11,794 nucleotides of DNA from NCBI GenBank assembly GCA_029287875.1, contig JARFQH010000344.1, positions 1 to 11,794 of the forward strand, in the 5' to 3' direction. The notes beneath the pieces are model-generated. The model was not told where the DNA came from. It saw only the letters and a program-made list of their open reading frames with translations, and made no database searches. The DNA comes from Desulfobacteraceae bacterium (GTDB lineage Bacteria; Desulfobacterota; Desulfobacteria; Desulfobacterales; SG8-13). A program made the position numbers and the translations under genes. Positions 1 to 6,437 of this stretch are shown in pieces (the first letter of the stretch is position 1; every line of letters begins with the position of its first letter).

Positions 1-1
1 C

Positions 2-2977
2 GGTATGAAATTGTACGATATCGCGGAAAAATCCAAACCGTCCCTGTTCAGAAAAGATTTTTGGACCGGCAAAGTCATGGATCTTTCCATGAAGAACGAA
101 GCCTTCAAACAGGAGATGTTTCGATTCGTGGATGTGTTTCCTTATTTAACCAATCCCGAATCGGTGGCACGGCACATCCAGGAGTATTTCTGCAGGCCGG
201 ACCAGGATTTTCCGAAAACGATGCGCTGGGGGTTGTCCAAAGTCAAACCCGACTCGATCGCCGCCAAAATGGCGGCCAAGAGCATCGGGAAAAATATCAG
301 CACCATGGGCAAGCAGTTCATCACGGGCGAGACCATCGATGAAGCCGCCAAAGTAATGCTCAAGGGCCGCCAAAAAGACGGGGTTGCATGGACCGTCAAA
401 ATCCTCAAGGAGGCGGTTACGTCAACACGGGAGGAAGAGGAGTTTCTGGAAAAACAGATCGAACTGTTGGAGCGCTACAGCGAAATCGTCAAAGAGTGGC
501 CCGCCCTGGGAACCGGTGAAAAAGGCGGTCCGGACTGGGGCGTTAGCCCCCAGGTCAATATCTCGCTGATGGCCTCCTGCCTCTATTCCCAGTATCTGCC
601 TAAAAGCTGTGCCATGGACTATGCTATCGACCGGGCCAAGGAACGGCTGCGGCCGATCTACCGCAAGGCCCTTGAATTAAACGCTTACGTGCTGATGGAC
701 ATGGAGCACCTGCCGGCGCGGAGGTTTACCCTGGAATTGTTCAAGAGCATCAACGACGAGCCCGAGTTTCGTGACTGGCCTCACAAGGGCATCGCTTACC
801 AGGCGTACATGAAGGATGCCGAACCTTTGCTTGCCGAACTATTGGATTGGGCCAAAAAAGGCGGCCACAACTTCGGCATGCGCCTGATCAAGGGCGCTTT
901 CTGGGACGAAGAGGTGGTGCTGGCCAACCTCTACAACTACCCGATTCCGGTGTTTACAAACAAACACGCAACCGATGGCAGCTACGAGAGATGCGCCCGC
1001 ACGGTGCTAAAAAACCACCGCTACATTCAGCTCAAATGTGCCTCCCACAACATCCGCACCGTCGCTTACGTCATCGAATGCGCCAGGGAGCTTAACGTCC
1101 CCGAGGGCCGACTGGAATTTCAAATGCTCCACGGCATGGCCGAGAACCTGCGGGAGGCATGGAAGAAACACAACCTGCGGCTGCGCCTCTACTCGCCGGT
1201 GGGAGAAATTGTGCCCGGCATGGCCTACCTGGTGCGCCGTCTGCTGGAAAACACCTCCAGCGAATCGTTTTTAAGACAGAGTTTCGCAAACGGTGCAGCA
1301 AGAGAAGAGATGCTGAGAGACCCGGCGATCCTTGCAAATGAGAACCCGCAGCCAGAGAAAGATAACGAAGCCGCATCGGAATACGGCGAAAAGGGTCCTT
1401 TTTCCAACGAGCCGCCTGTCGAATGGGACATTCCGACGCACGCCGCTTTCGCCGCCGCACTTGAAAATAAAAAGGCGTCTTTTCCCCGGCAAGTACTCCC
1501 GGTTGTTAACGGAGCCCCGATAGCCGGCGGAAAGAAAATGCTTTCCCGCGACCCCAACGAGCCCGAAAGAGTCGTGGCCGAAGTTGTTTGCGCGGACACC
1601 GTCACGGTCGAAAAGGCGGTCGCCGCCGCTAAAACGGCTTTTGTGGACTGGTCCGTCACCCCCGCCGAAAAGCGGGTGGACTGCCTTTTCAAAGCGGCGG
1701 AGCGGGTGCGCGCCAAACGCCACGATCTGGCCGCTTTGCTCGTCTATGAAGCGGGCAAAAACTGGAACGAAGCCCAGGCCGATATTTGCGAAGCGGTGGA
1801 TTTTCTCGAATTTTACGGCCGCGAAATGATTCGGTTAAACCAACCGCGCGTGGCCTCCGAGCTGCCGGGGGAATCCAGTCGCCTCGGATACATTCCGCGC
1901 GGCGTCGGAGTTGTTATCGCGCCATGGAATTTCCCCTTGCCCATCTCCATCGGCATGACCTCGGCGGCCATCGTCACCGGCAACACCGTCGTGTACAAAC
2001 CGGCGTCACAGACGCCGGCGATCGGGCAGGCGGTATACGATATTTTCAACAGCGTGGACTTGCCTAAAGGCGTGCTCAATTTCGTTCCCGGACCGGGCGG
2101 AGAAATCGGAGACGCCCTGGTCACCCACAAGGACGTGGCCTTTACCGTATTCACCGGAAGCAAGGAAGTGGGTCTCGGCATCATCGAAAAATCCGGGCGC
2201 ACGCCCGAAGGCGCTCAGCATGTGAAAAACGTCATCGCCGAGATGGGCGGAAAAAACGCCATCATTATCGACAGCGACGCCGATTTCGACGCAGCCGTGT
2301 GGCCCGTCATCCAGTCGGCCTTCGGTTACATGGGCCAGAAATGCTCGGCCGCCTCGAGATTGATTGTTTTGGAAGAGAATTACGACAAGTTCGTCTCAAA
2401 ATTTAAAAACGCGGTGGAGACGCTGATATGCGGTCCCGCCGAGGACTCGCGCAGCGACATCGGGGCCGTTATTGACGCCGGAGCCAAAGAGAAGATCGAA
2501 AAGTACATCGAAATCGGTCACAGCGAAGGCAAGCTGCTGACCAGGGGCGCCGCGGCCGAAGGACCCGGACATTTTGTTCCTCCCACCGTGTTCACCGATA
2601 TTACCCCTGACAGTCGGCTGGCCCAGGAGGAAATTTTCGGTCCCGTCGTGTGCATCATCAAGGTAAAGGATTTCGAGAAAGCCCTCCAAGTGGCAAACGG
2701 CACTCAGTACGCCCTTACCGGCGGCCTGTTCTCGCGCAGCCCGGCCAATATCGAGCGCGCCTGCAGGGAATTTATGGTGGGAAGCCTCTACATCAACCGG
2801 GGAACCACCGGCGCCATGATGAAACGCCACCCGTTCGGCGGTTTCAAAATGTCCGGCGTCGGATCCAAGGCCATGGGACAGGATTATCTGCCTCAGTTCA
2901 TGTACACCCGCACGATCGTGGAAAATACGTTTAGAAGCGGGTTTGCGCCGATGAAAGATGACCCGTCCGCAAAATAA
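2..2977 (+). CDS. putA: Bifunctional proline dehydrogenase / L-glutamate-gamma-semialdehyde (P5C) dehydrogenase, 5' end probably outside the window
   Basis: The protein oxidises proline to P5C with FAD, then P5C/glutamate semialdehyde to glutamate with NAD. The first ATG (position 5) gives 990 residues. Residues about 30-430 are the PRODH barrel: the RLIKGAFWDEE segment (293-303), KHATDG (320-325), EFQMLHGM (371-378) and the FAD/substrate-site segment YLVRRLLENTSSESF (408-422). Residues about 495-975 are an aldehyde dehydrogenase: PWNFP (640-644), the TGS loop (717-719), general-base Glu746 in EMGGKN, nucleophile Cys780 in GQKCSAASR, and EEIFGP (875-880). There is no N-terminal ribbon-helix-helix DNA-binding domain in the visible part, so it is a catalytic-only PutA like that of Geobacter. 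From memory, such homologues carry another 10-20 residues before the KPSLF motif (here residues 11-15), no ribosome site fits in the 4 bases before the ATG, and the frame is open to the window edge. The real start is therefore probably upstream. The ferredoxin gene follows at once. Confidence 0.95.
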   Translation, partial: GMKLYDIAEKSKPSLFRKDFWTGKVMDLSMKNEAFKQEMFRFVDVFPYLTNPESVARHIQEYFCRPDQDFPKTMRWGLSKVKPDSIAAKMAAKSIGKNISTMGKQFITGETIDEAAKVMLKGRQKDGVAWTVKILKEAVTSTREEEEFLEKQIELLERYSEIVKEWPALGTGEKGGPDWGVSPQVNISLMASCLYSQYLPKSCAMDYAIDRAKERLRPIYRKALELNAYVLMDMEHLPARRFTLELFKSINDEPEFRDWPHKGIAYQAYMKDAEPLLAELLDWAKKGGHNFGMRLIKGAFWDEEVVLANLYNYPIPVFTNKHATDGSYERCARTVLKNHRYIQLKCASHNIRTVAYVIECARELNVPEGRLEFQMLHGMAENLREAWKKHNLRLRLYSPVGEIVPGMAYLVRRLLENTSSESFLRQSFANGAAREEMLRDPAILANENPQPEKDNEAASEYGEKGPFSNEPPVEWDIPTHAAFAAALENKKASFPRQVLPVVNGAPIAGGKKMLSRDPNEPERVVAEVVCADTVTVEKAVAAAKTAFVDWSVTPAEKRVDCLFKAAERVRAKRHDLAALLVYEAGKNWNEAQADICEAVDFLEFYGREMIRLNQPRVASELPGESSRLGYIPRGVGVVIAPWNFPLPISIGMTSAAIVTGNTVVYKPASQTPAIGQAVYDIFNSVDLPKGVLNFVPGPGGEIGDALVTHKDVAFTVFTGSKEVGLGIIEKSGRTPEGAQHVKNVIAEMGGKNAIIIDSDADFDAAVWPVIQSAFGYMGQKCSAASRLIVLEENYDKFVSKFKNAVETLICGPAEDSRSDIGAVIDAGAKEKIEKYIEIGHSEGKLLTRGAAAEGPGHFVPPTVFTDITPDSRLAQEEIFGPVVCIIKVKDFEKALQVANGTQYALTGGLFSRSPANIERACREFMVGSLYINRGTTGAMMKRHPFGGFKMSGVGSKAMGQDYLPQFMYTRTIVENTFRSGFAPMKDDPSAK

Positions 2978-2984
2978 AAAAGAC

Positions 2985-3368
2985 ATGGAATTAAAAGCGA
3001 TACACGAAAACTGTTCCGGCTGCTGCACCTGCCGGCTGGCCTGCGCCCTGGAAAACCACCGGGAAGTAAACCCCGGCCTGGCGGTATTGCGCATCGAGGG
3101 ACGATTCCCCGTGCCGGGAGATTACCGGATACACCTGTGCGACCAGTGCGGGGCATGCGCGGAGGTCTGCCCGGTCGAGGCGATTGGTGAGGATGAAGCC
3201 GGCGTCTACCGGATTGACGAAGACATTTGCACGAGTTGCATGCTTTGCGAGGACGCCTGCCCGTACGACGTCATTGTCGAAAACAAGCGTACATCCATGC
3301 CGATCAAATGCACCAATTGCGGGGCATGCGCCGACGTCTGCCCGAGGGATGCCATTGTCACCGTGTAA
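2985..3368 (+). CDS. Four-cluster [4Fe-4S] ferredoxin, probable electron partner of the AOR
   Basis: A 127-residue cytoplasmic electron carrier. Four Cys motifs are visible: C10/C13/C16/C20, C52/C55/C58/C62, C82/C85/C88/C92 and C109/C112/C115/C119, enough for four [4Fe-4S] clusters. This is the HycB/DmsB-like polyferredoxin layout seen next to tungsten AORs. An extra Cys14 makes the first motif CSGCC. An upstream in-frame ATG at 2958 would add nine residues and overlap putA by 20 bp. I prefer 2985 because the family's N-terminus begins just before the first Cys motif, although neither start has a strong Shine-Dalgarno site. The gene follows putA by 7 bp, so the two are probably cotranscribed. 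The stop codon TAA (3366-3368) is also the left target duplication of the foldback element that separates it from the AOR gene. The role as AOR electron acceptor is inferred from context. Confidence 0.88.
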   Translation: MELKAIHENCSGCCTCRLACALENHREVNPGLAVLRIEGRFPVPGDYRIHLCDQCGACAEVCPVEAIGEDEAGVYRIDEDICTSCMLCEDACPYDVIVENKRTSMPIKCTNCGACADVCPRDAIVTV

Positions 3369-3524
3369 GGGTCACGGTAAGAAATAATTCCACACGATTG
3401 CGCCGGATTATGGTTTGTCTACAAGGCACATCCACCTGCGCATATCGGGATATGTGGGGTGGATGTAACACAGTAGACGGGCCATAAGACAAGCAAGAGG
3501 TGGAATTATTTTTTGCCGGGGCCC
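3369..3524. mobile_element. Foldback MITE-like element, family A, copy 1, with TAA target duplications
   Basis: A 156-bp element bounded by GGG...CCC, with 25-bp imperfect terminal inverted repeats (3369-3393 against 3500-3524, 21 of 25 matching) sharing the core AAATAATTCCAC. Inside, GTCTAC (3417-3422) pairs with GTAGAC (3473-3478), and ACATCCACC (3428-3436) pairs with GGTGGATGT (3458-3466). The whole unit can therefore fold into one long interrupted hairpin. It is flanked by TAA as a direct repeat (3366-3368 and 3525-3527), which fits a 3-bp target duplication. It has no coding capacity. A second copy lies at 6281-6437 with four substitutions and one indel between them. A 3-bp TNA/TWA-like target resembles some IS5-family groups, but the parent element is not in the window. 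Confidence 0.85.
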
Positions 3525-3533
3525 TAAGTCAAT

Positions 3534-3543
3534 ATTGAGGAGA
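3534..3543 (+). promoter_or_regulatory. Ribosome binding site of the AOR gene
   Basis: TTGAGGAGAA lies 5 bp before the ATG at 3549 and just 6 bp after the right target duplication of the foldback element. Without the insertion, this leader would lie about 20 bp after the ferredoxin stop codon, a normal within-operon spacing. Confidence 0.75.
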
Positions 3544-3548
3544 ATAAA

Positions 3549-5447
3549 ATGACCTTGTATGGATACGCCGGTGCAATTTTACGAATCGATTTAAACCGGT
3601 CGTGCATACAAAAAGAGCCGCTTCCCGCCGATATGGCCGAAAAATATATCGGCGGGAGAGGGTTTGTCGCAAGAATGCTTTTTGACGAGATTGCTCCGGG
3701 CGTCGACCCGGACAGTGAGGATAACAAATTCATCGCCGCCGTCGGTCCCCTCACCGGCCATTTTCTTCCGGCGAGCGGGAAAACCCATTTCGGCGCGAAA
3801 TCACCCGCGACCGGCGGTTACGCCGACAGCAACATGGGAGGGCATTTCGGCCCCGCGATGAAATACGCGGGCTATGATGTCCTGGTGCTGACGGGCAAGG
3901 CCGCCGAACCCAGCTACCTTTTTATCGAGGACGACCACGTGGAAATTCGCCCGGCGGGAAAATATTGGGGCCAGGGATCGCTGACAACCGAACGAATGTT
4001 AAAAGACGATCTCGGAGAGGATTTCCAGATACTCACCATCGGGCCGGCCGGAGAGCGAAAAGTCAGATTTGCGTGTATCTCGCACGACTTCGGACGCCAG
4101 GCGGGCCGAACCGGCATCGGTCTTGTCCTCGGCGCCAAAAATATAAAAGCGATCGCGGTCAAGGGAACCGGAAGCCTGCCTGTTTTCGACCTTGAGGGCG
4201 CTTACACCAAGGGAAAGGAGGCGTATAAAAAAGTCAGAGAAAAACCGGGTTTCAAGGGATGGACCCCCGAGGGAACCGCCGGGTTGACCAACTGGGCCAA
4301 CGAAATCGGCGTGTTTCCCACCCGAAATTTCCAGACCTCCTATGCGGAGCACCACCGGGATATCAACGGAAAGGCAATCTTGGAGAGATTGAAAATTACG
4401 GACAAAGGCTGCTACCTCTGCCCCACGCCATGCGGAAAATACGGCCACGCAAAAACAACCTTGGGGCAAGCCTACGTCGAGGGTCCTGAGTATGAGACCA
4501 TCGCTCTTTTTGGAGGCAATTGCGTGCTCAACTCCATCGAGGATGTGGCATACGCCAACTGGGTGTGCGACGAGTTGGGAATCGACACGATATCGGCGGG
4601 GGTAGTGGCGGGATGGGCCATCGAATGCTATGAGCGGGGGATTTTAACCGCAGGGCAAATCGGAAGAAAAGTCCAATTTTCGGACCTGGAATCGGTGGTT
4701 TATCTTCTGGAGAAAATGGCCCTTCGAGACGGAATCGGTGATCTGCTGGCCGAAGGCGTCAAGCGGGCCTCGGAAAAGGTCGGCAAAGGCTCCGCGGACT
4801 TCGCCGTTCATGTAAAAGGACTGGAATGGACCGGGTATGAATGCCGCAACGCCCCTTCCATGATGTTGGCCTATCTCACCTCCGACATCGGCGCCCACCA
4901 CGGCAGGGCCTGGGTTTTGGGACATGACATCGCCGGTTCGTTCACCAGCGTGCATGACCTGATTGTCGCGGGCGGAGATAAGGAAAAACAGCCCAAGGGG
5001 CTCGTCACGGAAAAGTGCGCCGAGTATGTCATCGACTCCCAGCACGAACGTCCCCTATTCGACGCGCTGGGAACCTGCCGCCTGCAGTTCATGGAGTTGG
5101 GATTCGAGGGCGCGCATTATTCCGAGCTTTACACCTATATTACCGGGAAAAAATTGAGCTGGAAAGAGTTGCTGGAGATTTCCGAGCGCATCTGGCACCT
5201 GACCCGGGCGTTTAACGCAAGAGAAATCGAGGGCTTCGGACGCCGCTGGGACTACCCCCCGAAAAGACTCAGCGAGGAACCTATTAAAAGCGGCCCGAAC
5301 GAGGGCTATTGTATTCCCATGGAAGATATCGAATTTCTTCTCGACGCCTACTACAAGGCCAGAGGATGGAATGAAAACGGCATACCCACGCGAGCAACCC
5401 TTGAGAGGGTCGGACTGAAGGATGTCGCCGATGTTATGGAACTCTAA
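3549..5447 (+). CDS. aor: Tungsten-containing aldehyde:ferredoxin oxidoreductase family protein
   Basis: A 632-residue AOR-family enzyme that interconverts aldehydes and carboxylic acids using a bis-tungstopterin cofactor and a [4Fe-4S] cluster, passing electrons to ferredoxin in the cytoplasm. The N-terminal pterin-binding domain has GGRGFV (35-40), the SGKTHFG/SPATGGY segment (76-91) and TGIGLVLGAKNIKAI (188-202). Cluster ligands are Cys288, Cys291 and Cys295 in CYLCPTPC, plus Cys510 in DALGTC. The 288/291/295 numbering matches what I recall for the Pyrococcus furiosus enzyme (about 605 residues). Other family marks are EGPEYE (311-316), DTISAG (346-351) and SDIGAHHGR (445-453). The gene has a good Shine-Dalgarno site and lies in the same direction as putA and the ferredoxin, but a foldback element now separates it from them. 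The substrate is unknown; glutamate semialdehyde or amino-acid-derived aldehydes are only suggested by context. Confidence 0.93.
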   Translation: MTLYGYAGAILRIDLNRSCIQKEPLPADMAEKYIGGRGFVARMLFDEIAPGVDPDSEDNKFIAAVGPLTGHFLPASGKTHFGAKSPATGGYADSNMGGHFGPAMKYAGYDVLVLTGKAAEPSYLFIEDDHVEIRPAGKYWGQGSLTTERMLKDDLGEDFQILTIGPAGERKVRFACISHDFGRQAGRTGIGLVLGAKNIKAIAVKGTGSLPVFDLEGAYTKGKEAYKKVREKPGFKGWTPEGTAGLTNWANEIGVFPTRNFQTSYAEHHRDINGKAILERLKITDKGCYLCPTPCGKYGHAKTTLGQAYVEGPEYETIALFGGNCVLNSIEDVAYANWVCDELGIDTISAGVVAGWAIECYERGILTAGQIGRKVQFSDLESVVYLLEKMALRDGIGDLLAEGVKRASEKVGKGSADFAVHVKGLEWTGYECRNAPSMMLAYLTSDIGAHHGRAWVLGHDIAGSFTSVHDLIVAGGDKEKQPKGLVTEKCAEYVIDSQHERPLFDALGTCRLQFMELGFEGAHYSELYTYITGKKLSWKELLEISERIWHLTRAFNAREIEGFGRRWDYPPKRLSEEPIKSGPNEGYCIPMEDIEFLLDAYYKARGWNENGIPTRATLERVGLKDVADVMEL

Positions 5448-5549
5448 GCTGGTGAGAGATAAAGAAAGCAAGACAATTCAAACGTAAAACGACAAGTTAA
5501 AATCTTGTGGGAGCGGTACGCGTAAACACCGGCCAATACGACGCTTTCT
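5448..5549. other. Intergenic segment downstream of aor, no feature seen
   Basis: Between the aor stop codon and the palindrome at 5550 I see no convincing gene or U-tailed terminator. The only structure is a weak five-base stem, ACAAG/CTTGT, around 5491-5507. Together with the promoter and foldback element downstream it forms the 352-bp gap between aor and ybaK. Confidence 0.5.
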
Positions 5550-5567
5550 TGTCAATATGTATTGACA
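5550..5567. promoter_or_regulatory. Perfect palindrome, candidate operator over the -35 box
   Basis: TGTCAATATGTATTGACA has perfect 8-bp arms around a 2-bp centre. Its right half contains the TTGACA -35 box of the candidate promoter listed separately, the usual position for a repressor site. The binding protein is unknown. Confidence 0.5.
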
Positions 5568-5590
5568 CGGTCAGGCCTATAGATTATCAA
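5562..5590 (+). promoter_or_regulatory. Candidate sigma-70 promoter
   Basis: Consensus -35 TTGACA (5562-5567), a 17-bp spacer and -10 TATCAA (5585-5590, four of six consensus positions). Transcription would start near 5597, at or just before the left edge of the IS66-like foldback element, and read through it into ybaK. Assigned by eye only. Confidence 0.45.
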
Positions 5591-5603
5591 ATGAATCCAT
5601 TTC

Positions 5604-5760
5604 GTAACCGTTCACAGGGTTGCAAAGTCCGATGCGCTTCAAACCAACTAATTGTAAGCGTTTACAGGGTGCCGCAGATGATAGGCGTCGGGTGCGCAGA
5701 CGTACTTATGTACTTCAGTGCCCGACAACAAAGTAGATGCGGTGCCCTGTGAACGCTTAC
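5604..5760. mobile_element. IS66-like foldback MITE with 8-bp target duplication
   Basis: A 157-bp non-coding element starting GTAACCGTTCACAGGG and ending CCCTGTGAACGCTTAC; the two ends match as inverted repeats at 15 of 16 positions. It is flanked by the perfect direct repeat TCCATTTC (5596-5603 and 5761-5768). GTAA termini and 8-bp duplications are known marks of the IS66 family. A second, inward copy of the left end lies at 5654-5676 and matches the right end (5738-5760) at 20 of 23 positions. The part 5654-5760 is itself a hairpin with further pairing GTCGGG/CCCGAC (5687-5692, 5721-5726) and a GTAC-TTAT-GTAC tip (5702-5713). There is no transposase gene, so movement would need an IS66-type transposase elsewhere in the genome. 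Confidence 0.82.
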
Positions 5761-5799
5761 TCCATTTCGGTGCAAATGTCCATATTGACGGGAGTGATC

Positions 5800-6252
5800 A
5801 TGACTTTAGAAGAAAAAATCGTCGCGATGCTGGAAGAAAACAAGACCCCCTATGAAATTTATGAGCATGAACCGGTTTACACGAATCCGGCCATGGCCGA
5901 AGCGCTCAATGTGACCGAGGCGGAAACCGTCAAGTCGCTGGTCCTAAAGACCAAAGAGGAAGAAATGATTGTGCTGGTGTTACCGGGCAACAAGAAGGTC
6001 AACTGGAAACAGGCGGCCAAAGGCGCTAACACCAAAAAAGTCTCCTTCGCTAAACCGGAAGCCGTCAGCGAGGCGGTCGGTTGTGAGGTTGGTTGTGTGC
6101 CGCCTTTTGGTCACTTAACCCCTTTGCCGATCTATATGGATCTGGAATTGGCCAAAAAGCAGTATGTGTATTTCAACCCCGGCGTACACCATAAGTCATT
6201 TAAGGTTAAGGCCTGGGACCTGAAGAAACTCTGTGAGCCGAAAATGATCTAA
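5800..6252 (+). CDS. ybaK: YbaK/ProX-type aminoacyl-tRNA deacylase (editing domain protein)
   Basis: A 150-residue free-standing editing-domain protein that hydrolyses mischarged aminoacyl-tRNA (typically Cys- or Ala-tRNA(Pro) in this superfamily) in the cytoplasm. Visible family marks are the N-terminal helix and YEHEPVYT segment (21-28), the conserved Lys45 in VKSLVLK, and the active-site loop GCVPPFGH (98-105), corresponding to the usual G-x-VPPFG. The start was chosen at 5800 because GGGAG (5790-5794) lies 5 bp before it and the protein then begins as YbaK proteins do. An upstream in-frame ATG at 5737 lies inside the IS66-like element and has no family support. The gene is flanked by foldback elements on both sides. 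The exact tRNA specificity (YbaK, ProX or YeaK-like) cannot be decided by eye. An editing enzyme beside proline catabolism could be chance. Confidence 0.85.
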   Translation: MTLEEKIVAMLEENKTPYEIYEHEPVYTNPAMAEALNVTEAETVKSLVLKTKEEEMIVLVLPGNKKVNWKQAAKGANTKKVSFAKPEAVSEAVGCEVGCVPPFGHLTPLPIYMDLELAKKQYVYFNPGVHHKSFKVKAWDLKKLCEPKMI

Positions 6253-6280
6253 TGACAATGAATCGAATGGTTGCCGCTAA

Positions 6281-6437
6281 GGGTCACGGTAAAAAATAAT
6301 TCCACACGATTGCGCCGGATTATGGTTTGTCTACAAGGCACATCCACCTGCGTATATCGGGATACGTGTGGGTGGATGTAACGCAGTAGACGGGCCATAA
6401 GACAAGCAAGAGGTGGAATTATTTTTTGCCGGGGCCC
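6281..6437. mobile_element. Foldback MITE-like element, family A, copy 2, with TAA target duplications
   Basis: A 157-bp second copy of the element at 3369-3524, in the same orientation, differing by four substitutions and one 1-bp indel. Terminal inverted repeats (6281-6305 and 6413-6437) match at 22 of 25 positions. TAA flanks it as a direct repeat (6278-6280 and 6438-6440). It fills the convergent gap between ybaK and the minus-strand regulator. The regulator's stop codon TAG (6437-6439 on the minus strand) takes its final G from the element, replacing an equivalent base in the inferred empty site. As a long hairpin between convergent genes it may act as a bidirectional transcription barrier; that is inference. 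Confidence 0.85.

Noticed and set aside
2396..3094. Long minus-strand open frame (232 codons) opposite the end of putA
   Set aside because: It is antisense to a clearly conserved ALDH domain and the ferredoxin start, with no family marks of its own; the open frame comes from the GC-skewed codon use of putA.
3366..3527. Reading the two 160-bp hairpins as plain intrinsic terminators
   Set aside because: They share sequence over their full length, have terminal inverted repeats and flanking TAA direct repeats, and the T-run is inside the right arm rather than after a short stem.
5507..5752. Plus-strand open frame of 81 codons before ybaK
   Set aside because: It runs through the promoter, target duplication and IS66-like element, so it is composed of non-coding element sequence.
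5737..5799. Upstream ATG extension of ybaK
   Set aside because: The extra 21 residues are encoded partly by the transposed element, and the ATG at 5800 has a proper ribosome site and family N-terminus.
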